DNA from: Loripinus fragilis
Taxonomy: Eukaryota > Mollusca > Bivalvia > Lucinida > Lucinidae
Direction of reading: 5' to 3'
Length of the DNA: 64,000 bases
NCBI GenBank assembly: GCA_964019695.1
Contig: OZ026517.1
Coordinates: 77,913,252-77,977,251, forward strand
Shown here: in pieces, positions 45,681 through 56,329 of the stretch
How positions within the stretch are numbered: position 1 is the first letter of the stretch
Layout of the letters: every line of letters starts with the position of its first letter
Made by a program: the position numbers and the translations under genes
Notes under the pieces: generated by a model
Seen by the model: the letters and a program-made list of their open reading frames with translations, nothing else
The model's database searches: none
Told to the model about the DNA's origin: nothing

Positions 45681-46700
45681 GCTGATCTGCCTAGCAGGCA
45701 CACATCGCTGACTCAACATAGACTCAACATTGATTCAACCCCATACATTGAATCAATGTTGAGTCAAGGTTATGCCCCTGCTTGGTGATCACCGGTATAT
45801 ATACTCAGAAAAACAATTGAAGGATATTTAAAATCTTTTGACTTTATAACATTTGAAAATATAATTTCCAAATAAACTATTTTTGTTATTGTTAGAATTA
45901 TCACTAAGCATTCACCAAAATGAAAAATTTAAATCCACGGATCATTGGTTACGATACAGTATTACACCAAATGTACCGACCCTCTCTACCCAAAGTTCAC
46001 AAGCAAAAAAATTAGCGCTCTCAATTTTTGCTGCAACCTTTACCAAGTCATTGCTTATGTTCTAATTCCGACAACAGACAAAAGTTAACACCAATTTATT
46101 AGCCATCGCCCCTTATAATGGGACAACTTCTTCAACAAAAATTCACGAATATGGCATACCCCTGTAAATTTGACTACAAATTTGCAGTAAAACACTGAAA
46201 ATAGCTTCAAAATTAGGTGCCATTTTTTTAGGGAAAACCAGCGATGATTTTGGAGCCAGTCATTATGGAATACAAACGATAAAAATGGGTTTCAATCATT
46301 TTTGAACGTTTGTGACTTTTCAGTAAAGAGGGTTGAACCATTTGGATGTGTACTGTATTTAAACCGTTGAAGCGAGACTAAAATAAAACATCAATTTTGA
46401 TTGTAGAAGTCTGGAACTATGAAATGCATGCATAATTAGTAAATTTTTTATTGTATTGAATGTTAGAGATGGGACTGAACCCAAATATCCTTCAATTGTT
46501 TTTCTGAGTATACTCAGAAAGTCAACAGGAAATGGGATAACCGCGAGAATATTACGGTTTATAGAGGCTTTGCAGCATGCGTCAGGCACAAACCAAGAAA
46601 AGGGTCATTCAGTGTCTCTATTGTCGCATGTTCAGCCCGAACAGGCAGGTTTAGATAAACAATTTTTGGAGAGTTAAATTTTATCTACCTGTTTAAACAT
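45681..46700. other. Interior of 9.6-kb element, unassigned
   Basis: No recognisable gene. Overlapping ORFs of 73-76 codons at 46359-46677 are antisense to each other and lack motifs. Confidence 0.35.
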
Positions 46701-46704
46701 ACGT

Positions 46705-46751
46705 TGGTGCTCTAAATAACTGTCTCATTGAGACGGTTCTTTTGAGTACCC
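46705..46751. repeat. Palindromic repeat, copy 4
   Basis: TGGTGCTCTAAATAACTGTC, then TCATTGAGACGGTTCTTTTG and AGTACCCA. The flanks (ACATACG before, CAACA after) resemble those of copy 3. Confidence 0.8.
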
Positions 46752-46857
46752 ACAACAAATATTTCGATCGAGAAATAAGAAAATTAATTTTATGCAGTCT
46801 TAACAAAATGTCTGAACACTGGTCACATTTGCAGAAGTTTCTGTTTATTTGTTTGAT

Positions 46858-47030
46858 TTGATTCAACACTTTTTCAGTTATGTACGGACGGGTCTTCTTT
46901 GGTTGAACCACTACTAATCAAGGATTAATTTGACTTGCTCAAGGACACCACACCAGTGAGGCTCGAACCCGCAGCCCTTCAGTCTCTAGACATGCACATT
47001 ACCACTGAGCCATTGCGCTCCCAGCAATTT
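46858..47030 (-). repeat. tRNA-derived SINE
   Basis: The minus-strand head GGGAGCGCAATGGCTCAGTG contains the A box and GGGTTCGAGCCTC the B box, at tRNA-like spacing. The body includes TCCTTGAGCAAGTC and GTGGTTCAACC. Same family as 11385, 26622 and 48458. Confidence 0.8.
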
Positions 47031-47365
47031 CGGATGAGAATGTGCAAATGCACACACGTCTAAACATTTGCTGTACTTATATGCAAAAACTGCCGTTTTC
47101 CGCTTTACATTTAACATGCAGAAGTAAGTGAGCATGGTCAGGAAATACCACACTCACACAATGCAGACCAACCCACAGCTACACGAGGAAGAGTCGCAGA
47201 ACACAGTCACATGACATAGGGAAGACAATTAAACCAAAACAACAATCTCTCTTTTCCTCGTCAATATAATTGCAAAACTAGAAAACACATGACTGATTAT
47301 GCATATTAATAGTTCCTTACAAGCTGTAGTCCAATATGTTAATCCAAACGGCTCGTACCAATCAC

Positions 47366-47570
47366 AGTGGCGGCTCAGATTGGTACAGCGTTGGACTGGG
47401 GATCGAATGGTAGATAGTTCGAGAGTCGTCAGAGACAGTGAGCTATTTCCTTGAGCCAGACACTATAACCGCTGTTAAGTGCTAGTTCAACCCAGGAAGA
47501 CTGGAAATGGTCCAAGTATGACTAAAAACTGTTGACATGGTCCTAAAACATGACCACAAACTAAATGACG
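47366..47570 (+). repeat. tRNA-derived SINE, plus strand
   Basis: The head GGCTCAGATTGGTACAGCGT carries an A box and TAGTTCGAGAGTC a B-box-like segment. The body has TTGAGCCAGACACT and AGTTCAACCCAGGAAGAC, related to the body of the minus-strand SINEs. Confidence 0.65.
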
Positions 47571-48021
47571 AAGAAAGTTAGATTTTTCAGTGTTAAACTG
47601 TTAATTTTCCAGCAACGAAATTTGTTTACATTCTCGTTGAATCGTCGACATCCGTATCCAATAAACGGCGACAACCGTACCCAGCAAATTTACTGTTGGT
47701 CGACAGCAGTATCACAAAAAATATAAAAATACCACAGAGGCATATAACAACATGCACATTCATAGATTAAAGGTAATCATGTAAGTTTATGATATGTCTG
47801 CATCATATCGCCTCGATTTGCAAATTTTCTTGGGAATACTGATTTTTTCTAGGTTTTGGTGAATATCCGTTGAAGTACGCCCAGTGTTAAAACAGGCTAA
47901 TAGCCAGGCCTGCAAATCATTTAAAACAATAGCAAGCTATCCAAGAAACGGTTTAAACACCAAAATGTAGGAACACACACTAAATTAGCACACTTACTGT
48001 CGAATTTGATGGTTTGTTTAT

Positions 48022-48133
48022 CTGTCGACAGCCGTACCGACCGGTCGCAAGCCGTACTCCTCGGTCGATAGCAGCTTTACGCAGTACCGTCCCGGTCGCC
48101 AGCAAAATTAGCGAAATTGGTATTACCCCCGTG
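48022..48133 (-). repeat. Right TIR of the 9.6-kb element
   Basis: Inverted copy of the left TIR ending CCCCCGTG. Confidence 0.85.
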
Positions 48134-48349
48134 AATAAGGAAAATTAACAAATAAAGGGACTGATAAGCAATATGTGGCTTACAAAATGTATCTTTTTGT
48201 AAGTGATCAAAGAAATCACGTTTTTAAGTAATTGCCTTGACTGATCAAGGAGGATAAGGTCTGTTTGTTTTCCGGATTGCATACTTTGGTAAGTTCATCA
48301 ACGAGCATAATGAGTTGTGTCTCGCAGCACCTCTTTTCCTAGTTCTGGG

Positions 48350-48397
48350 ACCATAACCTTGTTTGTAAGTTTCATAATGGTCAAACAAGGTTATGGT
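48350..48397. repeat. Perfect hairpin, 15-bp arms
   Basis: ACCATAACCTTGTTT and AAACAAGGTTATGGT pair around an 18-base loop. Confidence 0.85.
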
Positions 48398-48457
48398 TTT
48401 TGTGTACAATAGAAGCAAAATTAGTGGTAATGTTTATACTACAGTTTGTTTGTTTTG

Positions 48458-48657
48458 GTTTGATTTGATTCTTTACGTCCCATCAACTATCTTTCAGTAA
48501 ACAGGGACGGGTCTTCCTGGGTTGAACCAGTACTAAGCTAGGATATATGTGTCTTGCTCAAGGACCATAACACAGTGATGCTGGTGAGGCTCAAACCCAT
48601 GGCCCCTTGGTCTAAAGTCAAGCACTCTCCCAATGAGCCAATGCGCTCCCTCTACAG
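48458..48657 (-). repeat. tRNA-derived SINE
   Basis: The minus-strand head is GGGAGCGCATTGGCTCATTG and the B-box-like part is GGGTTTGAGCCTCACC. The body and GGGACGTAAAGAATCAAATC end are shared with the family. Confidence 0.75.
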
Positions 48658-49139
48658 TTTGTTTACTTTGCAAGTTGTAGGCATTTATCTTATTTTCTTC
48701 AGTTCAACCTATTCTATAAGCTAGGACCACATTCTGTACATATAAATAAAATTAAATACATCAGCAAAATGAACTATAAAGATATACAAACCAAAATAAT
48801 CAACAATGTTTCCAAAAAATATTTAGCTATTCATTTTGTCTCTCAAAGGTCAAAGTATGGTTCCCTGTCCAGTATATCTAATTAAATGATATAATTTGGA
48901 ACATGGAACCAGTGCCAACTCAGCAGATTTTTACATTACCTGTATTTTTAACATGTGACCAAAACAGCCAATGGTCAATGCATGCTTTTTCATGGAGGAC
49001 CCCAGCCATACATAAAACTGTGATGTCATTATATTGAGCATATGTGTTTTGGAGAATTTTTTTGTAAACAAATCATTATTTGCTTCTGCAAAAGTGGATT
49101 TTCAATATTTTGGACATATTTTTGTTTGAGCATCAACTA

Positions 49140-49543
49140 AAGGTAAGGGACCAGCTCAAACAGTCCATGAGGGATCTACACTCTGAACTCACTCAGTCTT
49201 ACCTTGCCACCACCAGTGTACAAAGTATGTGGGATAATTGTTTGCTACCAAACTTGAGCAAGGTTACAAAAGACAAATTCATTCCAACTAGGAAATCAGG
49301 CACTCGGGATAGATTCCCATGGATTAATCAAGAAATCCGCCACCTGATGAGGAAACGTGATAAACTCTATAAACGCTGGTCTAGGTCCGGCAGATCTTAT
49401 GACCAAAGTAAATTCCTTATTATTATAAGCACTTAGTTGAGCGGGTTTCAGAAAAAGCCTATGAAAAATGCTTAGGAGACATCTTAGGCATCAACAATGA
49501 AATTCCTGACCAAGATGTAGGGGAACCCCCTAAGGTCAAAACC
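49140..49543 (+). pseudogene. LINE A, endonuclease-RT linker, 5' segment
   Basis: Plus-strand frame VRDQLKQSMRDLHSELTQSY to RFPWINQEIRHLMRKRDKLY, the conserved PW(I/F)xxxIRxxxRxRDxLY segment between the APE endonuclease and reverse transcriptase of CR1/Jockey-type LINEs. After a stop at 49434-49436 the next frame continues SEKAYEKCLGDILGINNEIP and ends at PPKVKT, where LINE B is inserted. The frame resumes at 52057 with KKLYSLLKHSKQ. Decayed. Confidence 0.85.
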
Positions 49544-52050
49544 TTTCTTTCTTTCTTTCTTTCTTTTCTTTCTTTATATTCTGCAACACCCCCTCGCAAG
49601 GATTACGTGCAGGTGTGATTACGTCTTACTGTCACAGTACTAAGTGTAAGAAAAAGAAAAAAGTAGATGATAGCGGTTAAAAGTTCATATACAAGAAGAT
49701 AAAAACAGTTTTTGTTGAGTTATGGGGTGTGGTGGTTATGCACCCGCACTGCCACACTGAACTGATCCAGAGTTGGCAGTAGTACTATCTGGGCTGGAAG
49801 TTGGTTCCAATAGACAACAGTTGAGGGGAAGAAGGAAAATTTATAATAATTTGCTGTAGTATGAATTTGACGAAGTGCAAGGGGGTGGCGAGTATGGCGT
49901 GTAGATCTCATGGGTTGTTCAAAGTATGAAGGTATAGGTATGGCAACCAGGCCATGTATAATTTTGTATAGCATTATGACCTTAGCATCCACCCTCCTCT
50001 GTTCCAGCGACCTCAGGTTCAATTGTTGCTGGAGTTCCGTAACACTTTGGTAAGGTGAGTAGGAGCTGAGAATCCAACGAGTGGCCCTTCTCTGAACCAT
50101 CTCTACCTTATAAATGTCTTTTTTAGTGTACGGACTCCAAACAGATGATGCATATTCAACCTGAGGTCTAACTGTAGCTTTATATGCTGCTTCACGTATA
50201 CCAGGATGTTTGGTTTTGATGTTTCTTTTAAGGAATCCTAAGCTTTTTGAAGCGTTAGCTGTGATGCGGTTGACATGATGGCTGAAGTTTAAGTCGGATG
50301 AGATATCGACGCCGAGGTACAGTGCATGGTCTATGGAATCAAGGACTTGTCCGTGCATAGTGTACTTGTTTTTGATCGGCTTACGAGACCTGGATATGTG
50401 CACGACCTGACACTTGGATGGATTAAACTCCATGTCCCATGCTTTTTCCCACTCTTGCAATATATTTAGGTCATTTTGGATGATATCTGTGTCTTCCTGA
50501 CCTTGGACTGCCAGGTGCACTGCAGTGTCATCCGCAAATAGACGAACATTGGATTGTATATTATCAGGCAGGTCATTAATATAAAGAAGAAACAGAATTG
50601 GGCCCAAGACTGACCCTTGAGGAACTCCAGAAGAGACTGGGAGTTCAGTAGAGGTGTCACCATCAAGGACCACACACTGTGTTCTCCCAATTAGGAAGGA
50701 TTCAATCCACCCAAGTGTCTTACCCTGAACACCATGCACTTGAAGTTTGTAAAGAAGCTTGAGGTGATTTACCTTATCGAAGGCCTTGCTGAAGTCTAGT
50801 AGTATGAGATCTGACTGTTTACCTGAGATTAAATTTCTTGCAAGGTCCTCCACTAGCTGGATCAGTTGTGTTTCGCATGATCTTTTTTCACGGAAACCGT
50901 GCTGGAGGTCATAAAGTATATTGTTAAGATTGAGGTGTTTATACAAGTTGGATGCAATTATATGCTCCATTGTTTTGCATAATATGCATGTAAGTGATAT
51001 CGGGCGGTAGTTGGCTGGGTCTGTCTTATCACCTTTTTTGAAGAGCGGGCATACCTGGGCCTTTTTTCCAGTCTGAAGGAACAGTACCACTGTCCAGTGA
51101 TGTTTGAAAAATAATAGTAATCACGGGTGTGATAATCTGACTGAGTTCTTTCAGTACTATAGGTCTGACAGAATCCGGGCCAGCTGCTTTTGACACATTT
51201 AACTTTGATAGGAGTTTAGCTACTCCTGCAGTAGAAATATCAATATCAGGCATGGAGGGGTACTTGCAAGTTATACTTTCAGGTAGTAGGTTTATCAGGG
51301 ATGCAGTGCCATTAAGGAGCTTACTATGGCATAACTTTGCTAGATTTAGTGGTGATCTGATCGAAAAGACTGAATGAAATTGTGAATTTAGGAGGTTAGC
51401 TTGATCTACATTACCTGTGCATACTGCATCACCTTTCCTCAAAACAGCTATGCCTTGTGCATCTGCATGTGAGCTTTTCAGAAAGCTAAACAGCTTCTTC
51501 CTGCAAAAGGGTTAATTACCTGTTTCATCATTGAGTCCAAGGATGTCCTCCAGGTACTTGTCATAAGCTAGTTTAATTTTCTGTTTGACCCCGTGCTTGC
51601 TATTGAGGAATGATCTTCTGTGTTTTGGGTCTTTTGACCTTTTAAACTTTTGATACCACCTGTCTCTCTTTCTGATCTCTCTCCTAATGGACTGAGTTAT
51701 CCAGGGTAAGTGCTTCTTTTGTCCAGCATATTTTGAGGGAATAAACTTTTGAATACCTGTGTTGAGAGCCTCCTTGAACTCAAGCCAAAGAGTTTCAACT
51801 GATTTACCCTCGTAACTCAGCACAAATGAGTTACAGAATTCTGTCATATATGCTCTAAGAGAGACCCAGTCTGCCTTCCTATAAAGATGCACCTTTCTGG
51901 GAGCTTTCTTTGTAGAAGCAGGCTTTGTATCAACTAGGCACTTAACAATGTTATGATCAGACAAACCCGGTATGACGTTGACAGAGTTCACTAGGGTATG
52001 ATTGGTAGTTAGAAACAAATCTAAGATGTTACCCTGTCTAGTAGGGTCAA
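49544..52050 (-). mobile_element. LINE B (APE/RT type) inserted antisense into LINE A
   Basis: A 5'-truncated minus-strand copy: it starts within the endonuclease (VDPTRQGNILDLFLTTNH), passes through SDHNIV and the RT, and ends in a GAAA-rich 3' tail (49544-49575). The target sequence CAAAACC/CAAACC is present at both junctions (49537-49543, 52051-52056), and LINE A is continuous across it (VKT/KKLY). That shows the order of insertion. Confidence 0.85.
49720..52018 (-). pseudogene. LINE B ORF2: endonuclease C-terminus plus reverse transcriptase
   Basis: Three open segments form one ORF2. Segment 52018-51512 holds the endonuclease SDHNIVKC and the HLPWITQSIRREIRKRDRWY linker and stops at TAA 51514-51512. 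Segment 51511-51029, in the same frame, holds LNVSKAAGPDSVRPIVLKEL and GTVPSDWKK. A one-base change in the AAAAAA run near 51066-51071 shifts to the 51090-49720 frame: FKKGDKTDPANYRPISLT, LLDFSKAFDKVNHLKLL, SGVPQGSVLGPILFLLYIND and the catalytic FADD (RT palm). The frame then runs through the C-terminal WSPYTKKDIYKVEMVQRRA region to its stop. It is Jockey/CR1/Rex-like, and the clade is uncertain. Only one stop and one frameshift, so it is a fairly young copy; it could not make full-length ORF2 as it stands. Confidence 0.9.
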
Positions 52051-52056
52051 CAAACC

Positions 52057-52465
52057 AAAAAGCTCTACTCTCTGCTCAAGCACTCCAAACAGGACTCAAA
52101 TTGCATTTCTCCCTTAAAGAAGGATGGTAAAACTCTTTTAAAGGAAGTAGGAAAAGCAAATGCCTTAAATGACCAGTTTCAGTCAGTGTTTAGCGCCAAA
52201 ACCCCCATAAGTTTTTAGTCCCTTGCCCAGAAGTCATTGCCAGATTTGCATGACTCTGGTGCCAACCTACCATTCCAGCCCAGCCCCCACCCAAAAATGC
52301 CTGATATAAGCATAGCTGCTGAAGGCATTGACAAGCTGCTTAAAGGCTTGAGCCCACACAAGGCTGCAGGACATGACAAATTTAAACCCATTGTCCTTCA
52401 AACATAACACAAGGAATTAGCACTCATCCTGCAGCTCATTTTCCAGAGATCAATAGATAGAGTGA
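52057..52465 (+). pseudogene. LINE A, RT N-terminal segment
   Basis: The frame reads KKLYSLLKHSKQDSNCISPL, then LNDQFQSVFSAKTP, a TAG, then GIDKLLKGLSPHKAAGHDKF, a stop, and LALILQLIFQRSID. These are the conserved NxQFxSVFS and L.PxKAxGxDxxxP motifs before the RT core. Two stops. The copy is broken at 52466 by a TIR element. Confidence 0.85.
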
Positions 52466-53255
52466 CAGTAGATAGATTCGTACAGTAGACAGATTCGTAC
52501 ACTCGGCAGTTCTAGCCCTCTGCTGCCTTTAGTATGCTTATTAAAAGCCCAATAATTAAACCAGCTATCAATCACGCATTTCTGTCAATCATTTTCAGTG
52601 CCGATTTGCGCGTGCTTGGCAGTGCGAGAGCTTTGCAGACGACTTTTTCGGGCCAATGTGAGAGACATTGTGCTGAATCGTAAACCGCTTTTGTACATAT
52701 TCAGAATCCGCAACCAATACAAAGCTTATTTAAGCACCAGATGGTAAGAAAATAATCCTATTTTGTATTTCAGGTACTTGCATTTCTGCCCCTTTGCTTA
52801 TTTGTGTACAATTTTTATCGATCTGCTGACCTCTGGTCGCAGCTGTCATTGAGTGATTATTTCCCTTTGCAACAACAACAAAAACTTAGAGGGAGACCTC
52901 ATTATTTCAATCTGGTTGACTGCTTGAGACGTTACGGCCATAACCATATAATTCAGCAGTTTAGAGTAAATTTGGTTGAATTTTATATATTTTATATTAT
53001 TTCATCTCTGATTTGCGTGTAAAGTCAGAAAAAAGGTGTACGAATCTGCATACTGTCATGTTCAATTTTTTCCAATTTTCCACCATTTAAATAATGATAG
53101 CTCCCTAGCTAACTGGAAACGCTGAAAACGAAACTAGTTCAGCATAATAAACGAGACATGTGTATTTTCTTGGTTACGACAGATGAAAAGGCTAGTTCAA
53201 AGGGTAAGCAAGTTATAATTAGATTACTTGCAAAACTGTACGAATCTACCAACTG
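52466..53255. mobile_element. TIR element inserted in LINE A, about 790 bp
   Basis: The ends CAGTAGATAGATTCGTACAG (left) and CAGTTGGTAGATTCGTACAG (right, inverted) match. Subterminal copies of AGATTCGTACA lie at 52491-52501 and, inverted, 53038-53046. On its right TGGAAAAAG resumes, reminiscent of the LINE DWKK motif. No ORF of note. Confidence 0.6.
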
Positions 53256-53308
53256 CCACTCTACTGGAAAAAGACCAGACATTAACAAAGGCCTTTGCGA
53301 AATCCAGT

Positions 53309-54423
53309 CACAGACACTTGGGGTCAGTAGAGAAAAACAAGGCCCCCCCCAACCTTCATCCCCCATTAACTTTTGCATTCTTGCATTTTTTCATTTAAAA
53401 TATGATATTTTGTATGCTTGAAGTTATACAGGTGTTAGAAAAAATGACCTAGAACATATGGAAAACATTTGAAAAAAATGCATATTTCTCACAATGATAG
53501 AAAAAACACAAGATAAACAACTTCGGCTTTGCAATTTCGAACCCCCATCGCCGTCAAAAGTGCAATGCACTCTTAATACAAAACAAACACACAAAACTCT
53601 TTCACCGATCAATTCTATATACATTTATCTACTTCCCGATATAGGTAGCTTTCTCTAAGTCTATCGCTTACCTGCAAAATATGACGAACAAAATCAAAAC
53701 AAACAATTTCAACCATTTATCACAAATAACTGGCACGCTAAAAGTACTGGTTTCCTGCTTTCAATTGCGTCTCGTTGAGGCCGGTAAAAAAATAATAACG
53801 CTAAGTGGGTCAAAGTACTTCCCCTTTGAAGATCTTTGAAGACTGGTTCTCGTTTTCAAACAAAGCATACTACCAAAACGAGAACCAGTCTTCAAAGATC
53901 TTCAAAGGGGAAGTACTTTGACCCACTTAGCGTTATTATTTTTTTACCGGCCTCAACGAGACGCAATTTAAAGCAGGAAACCAGTACTTTTAGCGTGCCA
54001 GTTATTTGTGATAAATGGTTGAAATTGTTTGTTTTGATTTTGTTCGTCATATTTTGCAGGTAAGCGATAGACTTAGAGAAAGCTACCTATATCGGGAAGT
54101 AGATAAATGTATATAGAATTGATCGGTGAAAGAGTTTTGTGTGTTTGTTTTGTATTAAGAGTGCATTGCACTTTTGACGGCGATGGGGGTTCGAAATTGC
54201 AAAGCCGAAGTTGTTTATCTTGTGTTTTTTCTATCATTGTGAGCAATATGCATTTTTTTCAAATGTTTTCCATATGTTCTAGGTCATTTTTTCTAACACC
54301 TGTATAACTTCAAGCATACAAAATATCATATTTTAAATGAAAAAATGCAAGAATGCAAAAGTTAATGGGGGATGAAGGTTGGGGGGGGGCCTTGTTTTTC
54401 TCTACTGACCCCAAGTGTCTATG
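53309..54423. mobile_element. Near-perfect 1.1-kb palindromic foldback element with 8-bp duplication
   Basis: The left arm 53312-53856 and right arm 53875-54420 are inverted copies over about 545 bp with only a handful of differences (for example TTTCTCACAATG versus TTGCTCACAATG, and C8 versus C9). The loop is 18 bases. The termini CA(C/T)AGACACTTGGGG are inverted, and AATCCAGT flanks both sides (53301-53308, 54424-54431), so it transposed as a unit. An 8-bp duplication fits hAT, P or KDZ superfamilies. ORFs in the arms (66 and 75 codons) are mirrored and have no recognisable motif. Confidence 0.85.
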
Positions 54424-54539
54424 AATCCAGTATGATCAAATGTGTTTGTGTCCACAATTCACAGCCACATCCAGATTGCTGATGAGTGATGATGTCGTGC
54501 ACAAACTATTAGGCCTAAGAATGGGGCATAACAGACAAA

Positions 54540-54662
54540 TCCGTTCTTAGGCCTAATCTTGGACCTACTCTTTTCCCAGAACTCATGCAGTTTAGACAGA
54601 ATGTTTTGGTCTGTGAAATGTTTGGATATACCAGAAGCCACGACATGCTCAAGCACTTAACA
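54540..54662 (-). pseudogene. LINE RT fragment
   Basis: The minus frame LEHVVASGISKHFTDQNILS continues KLHEFWEKSRSK, matching the LEHIIASNLYKHLN.NNIL..LQHGFREKRSCE region seen intact in LINE B. Truncated on both sides. A small GGCCTAAGAA palindrome (54512-54557) follows. Confidence 0.65.
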
Positions 54663-54959
54663 GAGGACTTGCATCGATGTTAAAACAAAAACTGCTTTAA
54701 AATAAGCTTCACCTATCAATAAAGTTGAACGGAAATTTTTAAAACGTCAATGACAGTCGTCCACCATGTTTATGTCATGTGATTCTACATTATGCGGCTG
54801 CATTTGGTGTTTTGGGTCTTACTAATTACCGGATTACAGTCAAAACGTCCCCAAGTCAAAACGTCCCTTAGTCAAAACGTCCCCGAATTGGTCAAAACGT
54901 CCACAAAAATTGGTTAAGACGTCTCCATGGTAAAAAACTTTGGTCAAAACATCCCGAAA

Positions 54960-56329
54960 ATGATATTTTATTCTATATTTTATGAAATTTTAGTCATAAT
55001 CTGGGATGTTTGAATGAAACTGTTTTAGATAAAGTGTTTTTATCCAGATTTTATTCTGTTATTTCAGTGAATGCAGTTTTTCCGACAGTCCTTCTATACA
55101 CGACCATTCAAATATAACATATATACTCACTAGTTTTTGACGATTTGCTTTGAGGTAATTATCAGACAATCGCTATGATAGTAAGTTCAGAGTATATAGG
55201 CCTATATAATTTCGAGCAAACATATGCATAAAGTTTAAATCTAAATCTAGGTCTACGCAGTATATAAATCTCCTTTCCAACAGGCGCAAGATTTGCCTAG
55301 GGGAAATGCTTTTCAATTTGGGTAAAAATGTGAAAATTGATAATAGGTGATTAAATCTATTAAAACAGGTGTCTAATACATGTATACTTGAACTGTTTGA
55401 TAAAGACGTGTGAAAATCCTTCAGCTCAGAAATGATGACAGTGATTCCTCAATAAAAATACTTAATTAAGAAACTTGCATAAGCGATATCTGATACATCG
55501 GATGTATACATATCGCATGCAAGAAAATATTATGTATATCTGTTGTGTATTGGTGTGCATTGTGCATCAGTGTTATCTTGCAGTCGTCCGTCCATACGTC
55601 GGATGAGTGGCGGCATGCATTTACTTATTAATGGATAAAAGTCTATACACCGTTATTTAGCACCTACGTACGTACGCATGTATATATGTCTTTCTGTTCG
55701 CATACACAGGTTTTCGGTGTATTATCTTGTATGAATCTACACAGTACAGTATATTAGTATACAATTACCTGGTAAACCATAAATTTTATGAATACATTTG
55801 TTTGATAAGAAAAAAAAAGGAAAAGGTTTAATTAGGTTCTTATAATGTGGGGGCTAAATTTTACAAATTCATGTTCGTTATAGATGTCTTTAAACAAATT
55901 TTAAGTGGAAATCTCATCTCTTCCCGTCTGATCACCAAGTAATCAGACCTTATGCTCGTGATGATGTACAAAATATAATGCTGTAGTGAGTCACATGTAA
56001 AGTGCCCGCACGACGCTACTCGTCTGCACACTACATAGGTACTTATCATCACAATTTAAAATGACATTTTCAATGAAGCAAGTCCCCCAAATGCAAAAGA
56101 ACATTTTCTGTGTGAAACAATTTTATTAGTGACTCTTGTCATAAAGTGATTAATTACCGCACCTATCAGATTGCACGGATGCGCAGTTTGGTCTGGGCCT
56201 TCCTATTATGTTTTGATGAAGGCCAGGAGCAGACTGAATGAATGTACAGCCTGATCCGCGCCTTTGTTGTTCGCATGCAACTAAGTCCTGTTTTCATGCA
56301 ACATGCCCCTCCTGTTATTAGTAAATGTA
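54960..56329. other. Left interior of the 7.3-kb element, unassigned
   Basis: AT-rich with no gene. It contains a small hairpin around 55469-55522 and, at 56172-56290, a diverged copy of the fold-back dispersed repeat seen at 39537. Confidence 0.4.

Larger units (their letters stand above)
38549..48133. mobile_element. 9.6-kb TIR transposon, 5-bp target duplication
   Basis: The left end CACGGGGGTAATACCAATTT and the inverted right end are identical over almost 110 bp (two mismatches noted). They are flanked by AATAA on both sides (38544-38548, 48134-48138). Both subterminal regions carry repeated TACGGCTGTCGAC-like words (38640, 38985-39052; 47635-47715, 48010-48030), as expected of transposase binding sites. 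No transposase ORF is visible; the interior is other repeats including a nested 2.7-kb element. CAC termini with a 5-bp duplication fit Transib/RAG-like elements best, but this is inference. Confidence 0.8.

Noticed and set aside
38549..48133. RAG1/Transib transposase inside the 9.6-kb element
   Set aside because: No ORF above about 110 codons and no recognisable transposase motif; only the ends suggest such a link.
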